Shown piece after piece: positions 1 to 7,510 of a stretch of 11,313 bases of DNA. A program made the position numbers and the translations under genes. The notes beneath the pieces were generated by a model, which worked only from the letters and a program-made list of their open reading frames with translations, searched no databases and had not been told where the DNA came from. The stretch covers positions 1-11,313 of the forward strand of contig SLFV01000367.1 of the NCBI GenBank assembly GCA_007124075.1, written 5' to 3'. Position 1 is the first letter of the stretch; the number at the start of each line of letters is the position of its first letter. The DNA comes from Roseimaritima sp. GTDB lineage: Bacteria; Planctomycetota; Planctomycetia; Pirellulales; Pirellulaceae.

Positions 1-224
1 AAATTGCCCTGAATCTCCTGACGAGAAATCTCCACGGACTCGATGTTGTCGCGTCGCAGTTCCTTTTGGAAGAAGCTGAAACTGATTGTGGAACGCGGTG
101 TCGGACGATTCCAGTACAGGATCCCGATCACCACAGCGAAAACCAGCATCAAGACCAGAACATTATTTCCTCTTCGCCCCCCGTTGGACGTCGCGTCCGT
201 ATTTGATTCGGATTGTTTCTCCAT
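1..224 (-). CDS. ftsH: FtsH-like membrane ATP-dependent zinc metalloprotease, N-terminal fragment (cut by window edge)
   Basis: Reading leftward from an ATG at 224, 74 complete codons run off the window edge. An in-frame TGA lies upstream and no other start codon intervenes, so this start is firm; a GAGAAAG stretch just upstream could bind ribosomes. The peptide has a polar N-terminus (MEKQSESNTDATSNGGRRGN), one membrane helix (about residues 21-39, NVLVLMLVFAVVIGILYW), then ISFSFFQKELRRDNIESVEI followed by SRQEIQGN. This matches the start of FtsH: a short cytoplasmic tail, the first transmembrane helix, and the periplasmic domain with its 'F...L....V..VEI....I.G' pattern. FtsH is a hexameric inner-membrane AAA+ protease that degrades misfolded membrane proteins and some regulators. 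The AAA and HEXXH regions are outside the window, so the call rests on this short N-terminal match; another membrane protein with a similar start is possible. Confidence 0.72.
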   Translation of the reverse strand, partial: MEKQSESNTDATSNGGRRGNNVLVLMLVFAVVIGILYWNRPTPRSTISFSFFQKELRRDNIESVEISRQEIQGN

Positions 225-277
225 TACAGCTTTCTCAGTCGTCCGGAAGTTGAAAGGTATCGTTGATCATGAACCAG

Positions 278-306
278 ATTGTAACGGGATGCCAACAAAC
301 TGGCTA
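278..306 (-). promoter_or_regulatory. Candidate sigma70-type promoter for the ftsH-like gene
   Basis: On the minus strand TAGCCA (positions 306-301, 4/6 match to TTGACA) is followed after 17 bases by TACAAT (283-278, 5/6 match to TATAAT). Transcription would begin near 271, giving a leader of about 47 bases before the ATG at 224. The site lies just downstream of the leftward terminator hairpin at 323-340, which is where a separate ftsH promoter would be expected. The -35 element is weak and planctomycete promoters are poorly defined, so this is only a candidate. Confidence 0.3.
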
Positions 307-322
307 ACCGCAATCCACGGTG

Positions 323-340
323 AAAAAGGGGCTTCCCCTT
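323..340 (-). terminator. Candidate leftward intrinsic terminator upstream of ftsH
   Basis: Read on the minus strand, AAGGGG-AAG-CCCCTT forms a 6-bp stem with a 3-base loop, directly followed by further T residues, so the stem runs into a T5 tract. This is the layout of a short rho-independent terminator. It would stop leftward transcripts from recQ, or from anything in the gene-poor region, before the ftsH-like promoter. The stem is short, so efficiency is uncertain. Confidence 0.4.
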
Positions 341-937
341 GACGACCCCTCGATTGCCATGTTGGCGAGGTCGGTGATGGGCCAGCCTCCCCTTTGCACA
401 AGGCTAATCGGTCCCGCCCCATCCATTACTCATGCCCACAGCTACGAAACTGGCGTCGGAACCCACAGTAGCCAAGGTGCTGCTCGGAAAAAAACTTTGC
501 GGTTGCTGTAACTACCAAATTTAAAGCTTCGTCGGAAGAATCGTGGAGTCACCATTCAGGCTAGGCTGGCTTTTTGAAGTTTTTTCTGCAGGCATGACAG
601 AGCAAAACATGGTTGGGGTAGATCGTGATCGCAAAAATTGCCCAAAGTACCGCTGACCCAGTTATCCCGGGGCAGTTTGCCCACCAGCATCGCCAGCCTC
701 CATCTCGCCAAACCGGTAAAGTTTAGCCGATGTGTCGTGGTAGTGGGAAGTAAGCCGCCCAAGATATTCCTCTTCATGCCCTGAGAGCTGTCGTGCGTAA
801 TTACCAAAACCCAGGTAAAGGCGAGCGGTAGACAAGCATTTACCTGCCCTCTTGCTGCCCTCTCCCGCCTATTCCTGCTGCGCGGGGCCAGGGGAGAAGA
901 TCACTGAAACCGTTGCTCGCCAGAAAAACGGGCGACT
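341..937. other. Gene-poor region between ftsH-like gene and recQ
   Basis: No reading frame here has a recognisable product. Small structures seen: an 8-base direct repeat TGCCCTCT (845-852 and 856-863); an inverted pair TCTCCC (861-866) / GGGAGA (892-897) with a GC-rich loop; and TCGCC (917-921) / GGCGA (931-935), which just overlaps the recQ stop. None has a T tract in the correct orientation, so none is a confident recQ terminator. No tRNA-like cloverleaf or transposon ends were seen. Confidence 0.5.
556..807 (-). CDS. Doubtful small hypothetical ORF
   Basis: An open frame of 83 codons begins at a TTG (807); an internal ATG at 777 would give 73 codons. The peptide contains three cysteines and a segment ARWRLAMLVGKLPRDNW, with no signal peptide, membrane helix or motif that I recognise. 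No convincing ribosome site precedes either start. Codon use is not obviously non-coding, which is the only reason to list it. It may be chance, or a remnant of a decayed gene or repeat. Function unknown. Confidence 0.15.
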   Translation of the reverse strand: MVITHDSSQGMKRNILGGLLPTTTTHRLNFTGLARWRLAMLVGKLPRDNWVSGTLGNFCDHDLPQPCFALSCLQKKLQKASLA

Positions 938-3871
938 CTATCGCAACAAAGCGGCCAGCTCCCAAAGCCCCTCGTCTAAGCCTTGGTCATCACTGGCTTT
1001 TGCGGCTGCCGCCGGACCGGGATGTTCATTCAGCTCCGCTTCAATCGTCGCCTGCTGCTGTTTGCTGCACACCCACTGCAGCTTGACCATGCGGCCGCGT
1101 CGTTGGCACAGGATCAAATGCTGGACGATCATCGCGAAGGGTAACCGGCGGATCGCGGCAACCTCTTGATGGGTAAAACCTTTGTTAAAGAGTTGCCATG
1201 TCCAAAACGAATCATCCAGCGACTGCGACAATTGGTCACGCTGCCCATCACTGAGTGATTCCTCCGTGACGGAAGTCGATGCAGCCGAATCGTCTTCGGG
1301 AACGGTCGGGCCCTGATCGTCGGCCGTCGTGACCGTAATCACAAGTTCCACGATATCGTAACCGAACTGTTCCAGCGTGTTCGGCCCGACTCCCTTGATT
1401 TCCTGCAACTGATCGGTGGACGTTGGCTGCATTTCCGCAACGCGCTCCAGCGTGGCGTTACTGAGGACCCGAAACGCCGGGATTGCCAAGGCTGCAGAAA
1501 CTTTCCGTCGCCAGCGTCGCAGGCTTTCCAGCAACTCTTTTGTTTTCTCGTTGCCCGCAGTGGCTTCCGCATCGTTGCTTGGAACGACGGCAGCGTCGCC
1601 AGTGCCCCCAGCGTCGTTGGCAATGCCATCAGCTCCGCAGGCGGCCGTCACCGCAGACTCGCTTGCCACATCGGACGTGTGTCCCGGGGAAGCAACCGAA
1701 CCGGACCGCACATCGGCCGCTTCGTAGCCAGCCGCGCAGGCTGCAAGCTGTTTTGCCAGCGGGAACGCCAAACGAAACGAATTGGGAACCGGGGTTTTTC
1801 CGGTCATCACCTGATGCCCTGCCGTCGTCAACCGGACGGTCGGCCGCCGCTCATCCACCTCGGACTGTTCCGCCAAACCGGCATCACATATCGCCTCCAG
1901 GACATTGCTGACCTGCGACTGCTTCAGCCCATTAAGCATGCCGAACGTACTGAGCCGATTGAGTTTCCACTGCTGGATTTTTTTATTGCTGGAGCCACAC
2001 AACATCTGGGCGATCATTTGCTTGCCAAACCGACCATGCATCCTGGCGACTCCGCTAAGTGCAATCCGAATGCCTGTCGTCAAGGCTTCGCTGTCGACTC
2101 CGCTGACCAGAGCTCCTTGAGATAGCGGTGCCGAAGCCCCGGTTTGCGTCGCCGCGCCCCCGGGCCGACACAAATCACAATTGCCGCAGCGTTGGGCATT
2201 GGGATCACCAAAATAATCCAATACTTCCAACTGGCGGCAGCGGCTGCTGCGCGCAAACTGGATAACGGCCTCCAGTTTGTCGTACTCGGCCCCCTTCCGC
2301 CGCGCAAGTTCTTCGAAATCGATCGGCAATTCAGCAAAGGTTAGGTCCCGTCTCAAAAAATGAACGGCTCGACCACGGAACGGCGGCACGTAATCAAAAG
2401 CGTTCAGCCGTGTTAATTCGCGGAAGGTGCGTGTCAGCGCGTCACGTTCCATTCCGGTTATCTGCATGATTTGCTGCAAGCGGACGTAAACGTCTTCACC
2501 ACGGCGGCCGCCGATCAGTGATTCGCATGCCGCAATCACCTTGCGACGCGTCTTTGCTTCCCGCGGCAACATGTCTTGCAGTGTCGGGGCGTCACTATCA
2601 ATGCGGATGATCGCATGATTGGCGCTGGCGTCCAGGCGTTTCAGTACCCCAGCTTTGGCTAGCAATGTCTCCGCAGTACTGATCGATTCGGTTGCGACCT
2701 TGCCCCCCAGCCCATCCCGCACCTCCTGCAGTGTCAGTTCGATGGGATCTTCGGGACGGGACAACAAATAACGATAAACCTGCTCCACCGTTTCGGCATT
2801 GGGGTAGCGATTTTCAATGAAAAATTCCTGGACGTAGCGATCGGAGTAGGCAAAGAACAATCGGCATTCGCTGGGCAGCCCATCGCGTCCGGCCCGGCCA
2901 GCCTCCTGATAATACGCCTCCAGACTGCCGGGGATGTTGTAGTGGACGACGTAGCGGATATCGGCCTTGTCGATCCCCATGCCAAATGCATTGGTCGCGA
3001 CAATCGCCGACAGTTCCCCCGCCATGAACGCATTTTGGATTTCGTGACGTTGGCGACCATCCAAGCCTGCGTGATAGACCCCCACGCGACGCCCCAAGCG
3101 TTCGGGCAACCATTCCGCCAATTCCTCGCAACGTTTTCGAGTGGCAGCGTAGATGATGCCCACCCCGGTTTGGTCCCGCATGTACCGCAGCAACGCTTCG
3201 TCTTTCTCGCCATCACCCCGGGTATGCGTGACCGAAAAATACAGGTTCTCTCGGCGAAATCCGGTGACATAGCATTGCGGCTGCCGTAGTTGCAGCAGCT
3301 TTTGAATATCATCCCGAACCATGGGGGTGGCGGTTGCCGTTAGCGCGATCGTTTGCACGTTATTGAGGTAGCGTTCCCGAAACAGTCCCAACCGCGCGTA
3401 GTCGGGCCGAAAATCATGCCCCCACTCACTGACACAGTGGGCTTCGTCGACCGCCAACAATCCGACGTTTGAGTCGCGAACCGATTCCTGGAAAATGCGA
3501 TTTCGTAAACGCTCCGGAGCGACGTAAACCAGTTTGTAGTCCCCCTGCGCCATTTGCCGCATCACCTCGGCCTGCTCCGAACCGGTTTGTGAACTGTTCA
3601 GCAGCGCGGCGGGTATGCCGCGTTGACGCAGTGAGTCGACTTGGTCTTTCATCAACGCGATCAGCGGCGAAACCACCAGGGTGACTCCCGGTAGCGCTAA
3701 ACCAGGAAACTGGTAGCACAAGCTTTTTCCCCCGCCGGTCGGCATCACGCACAGAACGTCGCGACCTTCCAGCACGCTGCGGATCACGGCTTCCTGCCCC
3801 GAGCGAAACCGCGTCAGTCCGAACCGACCCAGCAATTCATCTGGCTGCTGAAGGACATCTGCGGGGGACAT
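938..3871 (-). CDS. recQ: ATP-dependent DNA helicase RecQ
   Basis: A 3'-5' superfamily 2 DNA helicase that unwinds forks, flaps and recombination intermediates in the RecF repair pathway and suppresses illegitimate exchange. Residues are numbered from the ATG at 3871; a TTG lies one codon upstream. Walker A MPTGGGKS at 43-50, DEAH at 142-145 followed by the aromatic-rich loop CVSEWGHDFRPDY, motif III LTATAT near 177-182, and motif VI YYQEAGRAGRDG near 320-331. The zinc site has Cys545, 562, 565 and 568, followed by the RQC winged helix (about 580-690). An Ala/Ser/Thr/Gly-rich linker (about 716-775) leads to an HRDC domain (about 776-845, with LQEIKGVGPNTLEQFG). The tail (about 885-930, FTHQEVAAIRRLPFAMIVQH) looks like the helix-turn-helix domain found at the C-terminus of some bacterial RecQ proteins. 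At 977 residues it is far longer than E. coli RecQ (about 610). All catalytic motifs are intact. It lies 156 bases downstream of galM on the same strand and could share its transcript. Confidence 0.96.
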   Translation of the reverse strand: MSPADVLQQPDELLGRFGLTRFRSGQEAVIRSVLEGRDVLCVMPTGGGKSLCYQFPGLALPGVTLVVSPLIALMKDQVDSLRQRGIPAALLNSSQTGSEQAEVMRQMAQGDYKLVYVAPERLRNRIFQESVRDSNVGLLAVDEAHCVSEWGHDFRPDYARLGLFRERYLNNVQTIALTATATPMVRDDIQKLLQLRQPQCYVTGFRRENLYFSVTHTRGDGEKDEALLRYMRDQTGVGIIYAATRKRCEELAEWLPERLGRRVGVYHAGLDGRQRHEIQNAFMAGELSAIVATNAFGMGIDKADIRYVVHYNIPGSLEAYYQEAGRAGRDGLPSECRLFFAYSDRYVQEFFIENRYPNAETVEQVYRYLLSRPEDPIELTLQEVRDGLGGKVATESISTAETLLAKAGVLKRLDASANHAIIRIDSDAPTLQDMLPREAKTRRKVIAACESLIGGRRGEDVYVRLQQIMQITGMERDALTRTFRELTRLNAFDYVPPFRGRAVHFLRRDLTFAELPIDFEELARRKGAEYDKLEAVIQFARSSRCRQLEVLDYFGDPNAQRCGNCDLCRPGGAATQTGASAPLSQGALVSGVDSEALTTGIRIALSGVARMHGRFGKQMIAQMLCGSSNKKIQQWKLNRLSTFGMLNGLKQSQVSNVLEAICDAGLAEQSEVDERRPTVRLTTAGHQVMTGKTPVPNSFRLAFPLAKQLAACAAGYEAADVRSGSVASPGHTSDVASESAVTAACGADGIANDAGGTGDAAVVPSNDAEATAGNEKTKELLESLRRWRRKVSAALAIPAFRVLSNATLERVAEMQPTSTDQLQEIKGVGPNTLEQFGYDIVELVITVTTADDQGPTVPEDDSAASTSVTEESLSDGQRDQLSQSLDDSFWTWQLFNKGFTHQEVAAIRRLPFAMIVQHLILCQRRGRMVKLQWVCSKQQQATIEAELNEHPGPAAAAKASDDQGLDEGLWELAALLR

Positions 3872-3925
3872 CAATGATCCAGGGTGCCGACGAGAAACGG
3901 GGAGAGCAAACGAGGCCGCCTACTG

Positions 3926-3949
3926 TAACGTTTTTTTCCAGCAACGTTA
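3926..3949. repeat. 7-bp inverted repeat in recQ upstream region
   Basis: TAACGTT (3926-3932) and AACGTTA (3943-3949) are exact inverse complements separated by 10 bases, ending about 55 bases upstream of the recQ ATG and about 80 bases past the galM stop. There is no T tract on the minus strand after the hairpin, so it is not a standard terminator. It could be an operator for recQ or chance in AT-rich sequence. Confidence 0.25.
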
Positions 3950-4027
3950 AGCCGATCCGCTGGCGTTGAACGTTCTGACGTAGCGTTTCTTTTCACGGGT
4001 CGTTGCTACCCAAACCGCCCGCATTGT

Positions 4028-5203
4028 CTATTCCTGGATCCCAAATTGATACAAGGTGGTCTGCGAATAGGTTTGGCCAGGAAGGTGGAAAATGCTCGGA
4101 AACTCCTCTTGATTGACGCTATCGGGATAATGCTGCGTTTCCAAACACAGTCCGCTGCGGTGCGCGTAGCTCCGCCCCCCCTTTCCCTGCTGACCAAACA
4201 AGAAGTTGCCGCTGTATAGCTGCAGTCCCGGTTGATCGGTCCGGACCGTCAAGGTGCGCCCACTCGCTGGATGACGCAGCGTTGCCACGTTCCTGAATCC
4301 GGCCTCCTGACGATTCAAGACGTAATTGTGATCGTAACCCTTTGCGGCGGTCGCCGTCAGATCCGCAATCCGCGCACCGATCGCGGTGGGCTGGCGAAAA
4401 TCCAACGGCGTCCGATCAACCGACCGGATTTCACCAGTGGGGATCAATTCCTTATCGGTCGGGGTGTAGTGGTCGGCATCCATTTGCAGGACGTGATCGA
4501 GGATCGTCTCCGCGCCCGCACCAGCCAAGTTGAAATAGGCGTGATTGGTTAAGTTAATCGGCGTTTCTAAATCGGTCGTCGCTTTGTAGGAGATGGCTAC
4601 GGCATTACCGTCGGTCAGCGCATAGCGAACGTAAAAATGCACATTGCCAGGGAATCCCTCTTCTCCGTCTGGACTGAAGTAGTGGAATTCCACCGCCTCG
4701 AGTTGGTCTTCGGGAATCTTTGCATCCCAAACAACTTTGTCCAAACTCCGCTGCCCGCCACCGTGCAAGGTGTTCTGGCCGTCATTGGCCTGCAGGTGAT
4801 AGGTCGTGCCGTGGAGTTGAAACTGAGCGCCGCCGATGCGATTGCAGACTCGACCGACAGTGCAACCAAAGTACTGGTTTGCAGCGCTTTCATACCCCGC
4901 AACATCATCAAAACCCAGAACAACGTCGGCTAGCTGCCCTTGGCTGTCGGGAACCAACAGACTTTGCATCGTCGCTCCCCGGGTGATCAATTTCAGGGTC
5001 AGCCCATTCTTGTTCGTTAAAACGTAACGATCCACGGGCGTTCCCGCGGCGGTCTGACCAAATGATTCAACTTTGATCTCGTCAGCGACCGTTGGCAGTA
5101 AGCCCCCCCGGACAACGATCGCCAGCGCCATGACAACGGGCCCCCACGCCCTCCAAGTGGCAGCCGCATGCTCTGAACGGAAAGGGGTTTGCAGTACGAT
5201 CAT
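4028..5203 (-). CDS. galM: Aldose 1-epimerase (galactose mutarotase), probably exported
   Basis: Interconverts alpha and beta anomers of hexoses such as galactose and glucose, feeding the Leloir pathway. I chose the ATG at 5203 (391 aa) because GGAG lies 6 bases upstream; an ATG at 5221 and a TTG at 5332 are in frame but lack ribosome sites. Active-site residues of the family are present: Arg122 (GRVCNRIGG), His147 (NTLHGGG), the catalytic acid His221 (NLTNHAYFNL) and the catalytic base Glu355 (LCLETQHYPDS). The first 40 or so residues are extra relative to cytoplasmic GalM: basic residues, then a hydrophobic run (WGPVVMALAIVV), then a short polar stretch before the epimerase fold. This looks like a signal peptide or membrane anchor, so the enzyme probably works in the periplasm or at the membrane on imported sugars. 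No other sugar genes are adjacent. Confidence 0.93.
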   Translation of the reverse strand: MIVLQTPFRSEHAAATWRAWGPVVMALAIVVRGGLLPTVADEIKVESFGQTAAGTPVDRYVLTNKNGLTLKLITRGATMQSLLVPDSQGQLADVVLGFDDVAGYESAANQYFGCTVGRVCNRIGGAQFQLHGTTYHLQANDGQNTLHGGGQRSLDKVVWDAKIPEDQLEAVEFHYFSPDGEEGFPGNVHFYVRYALTDGNAVAISYKATTDLETPINLTNHAYFNLAGAGAETILDHVLQMDADHYTPTDKELIPTGEIRSVDRTPLDFRQPTAIGARIADLTATAAKGYDHNYVLNRQEAGFRNVATLRHPASGRTLTVRTDQPGLQLYSGNFLFGQQGKGGRSYAHRSGLCLETQHYPDSVNQEEFPSIFHLPGQTYSQTTLYQFGIQE

Positions 5204-5209
5204 CACTTG

Positions 5210-5213
5210 CTCC
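5210..5213 (-). promoter_or_regulatory. Ribosome binding site deciding the galM start
   Basis: GGAG on the minus strand, 6 bases before the ATG at 5203. The in-frame ATG at 5221 is preceded only by T-rich sequence without a purine-rich motif, so this site favours the shorter protein, whose N-terminus then begins just before an export-signal-like segment. Confidence 0.65.
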
Positions 5214-5301
5214 AAAGACATGAAAATTGAAACTGAAATAGCTGGCAAGCAACGCGAAACCCAAAAAGTAGTTTTCCGTCGTAACTTCCCCCTCCCAACC
5301 C

Positions 5302-5333
5302 CGCGCGGCAGCAACACCGCGCGCGGCAGCAAC
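5302..5333. repeat. 14-bp GC-rich direct repeat, two copies with 18-base period
   Basis: CGCGCGGCAGCAAC occurs exactly at 5302-5315 and again at 5320-5333. It lies roughly 100-130 bases upstream of the galM start, in what is probably its leader or promoter region. Two copies suggest slippage duplication or paired binding sites; the sequence does not distinguish these. Confidence 0.75.
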
Positions 5334-5446
5334 TGACGGTAAAGGGTTTGAGAGCCGCAAAATCAACCGGCCAGTTATGATTCGCCAGTTCTGTTGATCC
5401 CACGTTGTCAAGCCGACCGATCCGAAACCCTCGCTACGGGCTTGCC

Positions 5447-5458
5447 GGGTGATCACCC
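5447..5458. promoter_or_regulatory. 12-bp perfect palindrome, candidate operator
   Basis: GGGTGATCACCC reads identically on both strands and sits between the divergent galM and secreted-protein genes, where a dimeric regulator could control either. A related half (GGGTGACATC) occurs near 5555. No regulator gene is nearby, so the operator role is only a possibility. Confidence 0.3.
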
Positions 5459-5808
5459 CCAGTCTATCCACAGGTAAGGGAAAATGCATGCGCAGGTTGG
5501 GATTACATCTCTCTAGCCAGATTCGATAGAATTTGTCGAAGCGAGCTGTCGTTGCGGGTGACATCAAGCCTGATCGTCTGCTTTAATAGGCGTAGCGATG
5601 CGAAAATCCGTGAACTGGCTGTTTTGCCTGCCTCTCCCTAGCCCGACCCCCGGTACAGTTGGGCTGGGGCAGAGCTGGAGTGCAGTAACGTCGAGCCGTC
5701 AGTCATTGACCTCGCTTTGCCGAATCGCAGCCCAATCGGCTGCTGAGAGGTATCCGCCGACGGCATCAATTGGTGCTCTCGGGCGTTAAGAAAACAATCG
5801 ATTTCGAA

Positions 5809-5813
5809 AAGGA
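5809..5813 (+). promoter_or_regulatory. Ribosome binding site of the secreted-protein gene
   Basis: AAGGA lies 8 bases before the ATG at 5822 within an A-rich leader. Two ATG codons are adjacent (5822 and 5825) and either could be used; the site fits both. Confidence 0.6.
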
Positions 5814-5821
5814 AAATTTTA

Positions 5822-7510
5822 ATGATGCGATCCTCACTCTGGCTGCCGTTCTGGTTGGCAGCGACCAGTCTGTTAGCATTTCAACCAACCCTTTCGGCTC
5901 AGCAGTCATCGGCAGCCTCCCCGGTGGCGGATGCTGCGGACGATTCGTACCTTGCCGTTGTCTCGCTAGCCGGCACGACGCCGATCAGCCAGGCAGTGAT
6001 TTACTTGTCCGAAGTTGCGGGCCAACCGGCGTTCGGCGGATTGTTTGCAGGAATGGCAGGTGGATTTTTAGCCGGAATCGATCCGAATCAACCTTGGGGG
6101 GTTGCCGTAAAACTGGTTGACGGCAGTCCCGATCCGTTGATCTTCTTGCCTTGTCGCGATGTTGCTGGATTCTTGCGTCGCTTGGAAGGCCAGATCGGTC
6201 CGGCGGAGCAATTGCAGGGCGATACCGATATTTACGTCGTTGCCGCTGGCCCCACCTTGCTGTACATCAAACAAGCCGGCGGTTGGGCTTTCGCAAGTCA
6301 GAATCGTGATTCACTGCGACAAGTCCCGACTAATCCACTGGATTTACTGGGAGATTTGCCCAAGGAGTACCTGGTTGCGGTGAGATTAAGTCCACAGCAG
6401 ATCCCGGCGGAACAACGTGAATCGATTCTCAGCACTGCTCGTGATGCGTTCGAAGCCGCGATGCTGCAGCAGGCTGAACAACCGGACGAGGAAGCTTTGC
6501 AAAGCGCCAAGGCAACCCTAGATTCCCTGCAGGAATCATTTGATTCCGCGGAAAAACTTTTGGTCGGCCTGGCGGTTGATGCCGAACGCGAGCGAATCGT
6601 GTTGGATTACGAATTCACAGCGGTGCCGGGAAGCGAATTGGCCGAAATCAGTGCCAACACGATTCCGCTGCCATCGATGTTCGCTTCGGTAATCAGCTCC
6701 GATGCAGCAGCATATGTACACAGTTCGACTTCGGTCAGTCCTAAGGTTTTAGAGCAAATGCGGGACTCCGCGCAGCAAACACTGCAAACCTTTCGTAAAC
6801 AGATTTTCAAGGATGATGCGTTCAGTGATGATCAACAGGAGGAAGTGCTTGCCCTTGTGCGACAAGTGGTCGATATCGTTGTGGAGACTGCGGAAGAAGG
6901 GAAGATCGATTTCGGTGCCCAGGTTGACCTGAGCCAGCCAAGCGTCCAGGTCCACGGCGGGATGTTTGTTGCCAATGGTGCGAAGGTCGCTGATTTGGTG
7001 AAAGAACTGGCTGGGAAGCTGGAACTGAATCCCAATGATGTTTCGTTTTCGTTCGATCAAGATACCTACAGTGAGGTCACGTTGCACACGGTGGAAATCC
7101 GTGTCCGTGATCGCAAAGCGGCAGATATCTTGGGGGAACGATTCACCGTTAAACTGGGAACCGGAGCCAATGCGGTTTACTTCGCCGCCGGATCGGAGGC
7201 AGATGCGAGATTGAAACGCTTGATCGACGCTGCTGCTAGCGATCCCAGTGCTGCGGAGCGGCCATTGTCGCAGTTTTACGTCTCGCTGATGCCGTTTTTA
7301 AGACTTGCGGAGCAGATTGATGCCAATCCGACGGTGCAGGCAATGGTTCAAGGCGCAGGTCGGTCGCCGGGGTCGGATAATGCGATTTTCACGACTACTC
7401 CGATCACCGATGGGCAGCGAACAAGGATCATGATCGGCGAAGGGATCATCCGTGCAATCGCGGAAGCCGCAGCCCGACAGATCGGACAACCAGCGCCAGC
7501 CGGTTTCTGA
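5822..7510 (+). CDS. Secreted protein of unknown function
   Basis: I do not recognise a named family. The 562-residue product starts with a clear signal peptide: Arg at position 3, a hydrophobic core (about 6-20), and a likely signal peptidase I cut after Ala26 (TLSA|QQ). There is no lipobox and no later membrane helix, so it should be a soluble periplasmic or exported protein. The mature part is acidic and alanine-rich with a single cysteine (Cys111), so no internal disulfide. Segments alternate beta-like stretches (VAVKLVDG, DIYVVAAGPTLLYIK, YLVAVRL, LLVGLAVDAERERIVLDYEF) with long amphipathic helices (about 193-247 and 307-358). No catalytic motif, metal site or sorting signal is visible. 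The start is supported by AAGGA 8 bases upstream. The gene stands alone, divergent from galM and convergent with the Mrp operon, so context gives no functional hint. Large secreted proteins without known domains are common in planctomycetes. Confidence 0.88.
   Translation: MMRSSLWLPFWLAATSLLAFQPTLSAQQSSAASPVADAADDSYLAVVSLAGTTPISQAVIYLSEVAGQPAFGGLFAGMAGGFLAGIDPNQPWGVAVKLVDGSPDPLIFLPCRDVAGFLRRLEGQIGPAEQLQGDTDIYVVAAGPTLLYIKQAGGWAFASQNRDSLRQVPTNPLDLLGDLPKEYLVAVRLSPQQIPAEQRESILSTARDAFEAAMLQQAEQPDEEALQSAKATLDSLQESFDSAEKLLVGLAVDAERERIVLDYEFTAVPGSELAEISANTIPLPSMFASVISSDAAAYVHSSTSVSPKVLEQMRDSAQQTLQTFRKQIFKDDAFSDDQQEEVLALVRQVVDIVVETAEEGKIDFGAQVDLSQPSVQVHGGMFVANGAKVADLVKELAGKLELNPNDVSFSFDQDTYSEVTLHTVEIRVRDRKAADILGERFTVKLGTGANAVYFAAGSEADARLKRLIDAAASDPSAAERPLSQFYVSLMPFLRLAEQIDANPTVQAMVQGAGRSPGSDNAIFTTTPITDGQRTRIMIGEGIIRAIAEAAARQIGQPAPAGF

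Larger units (their letters stand above)
5204..5821. other. Divergent intergenic region between galM and the secreted-protein gene
   Basis: About 620 bases separate two divergent genes, so promoters for both should lie here. I see no convincing -35/-10 pair. Structures that stand out are a 12-base perfect palindrome at 5447-5458 and a 14-base direct repeat at 5302-5333. Short open frames on both strands (for example 5598-5789 rightward, and the part of 5082-5567 leftward) show no recognisable protein features. Confidence 0.5.

Noticed and set aside
852..1169. Rightward open frame overlapping the 3' end of recQ
   Set aside because: Lies mostly antisense to a confirmed recQ coding region; a shadow of high-GC codon use.
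3872..4027. LexA/SOS box upstream of recQ
   Set aside because: No CTGT-N8-ACAG or similar spaced palindrome was found.
5406..5411. Perfect TTGACA on the minus strand as a galM -35 element
   Set aside because: No -10-like hexamer at 16-18 bases; the nearest AT-rich candidate is 26 bases away.
5464..5472. DnaA-box-like CTATCCACA, possible replication origin
   Set aside because: A single box with one mismatch, no cluster, no AT-rich unwinding region and no dnaA or dnaN nearby.
5082..5567. Leftward 161-codon open frame overlapping the galM start
   Set aside because: It overlaps the well-supported galM N-terminus in another frame, begins at TTG, and its peptide shows no recognisable feature.
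5598..5789. Rightward 63-codon open frame before the secreted-protein gene
   Set aside because: No ribosome site, low-complexity Ser/Pro-rich peptide and no recognisable motif.
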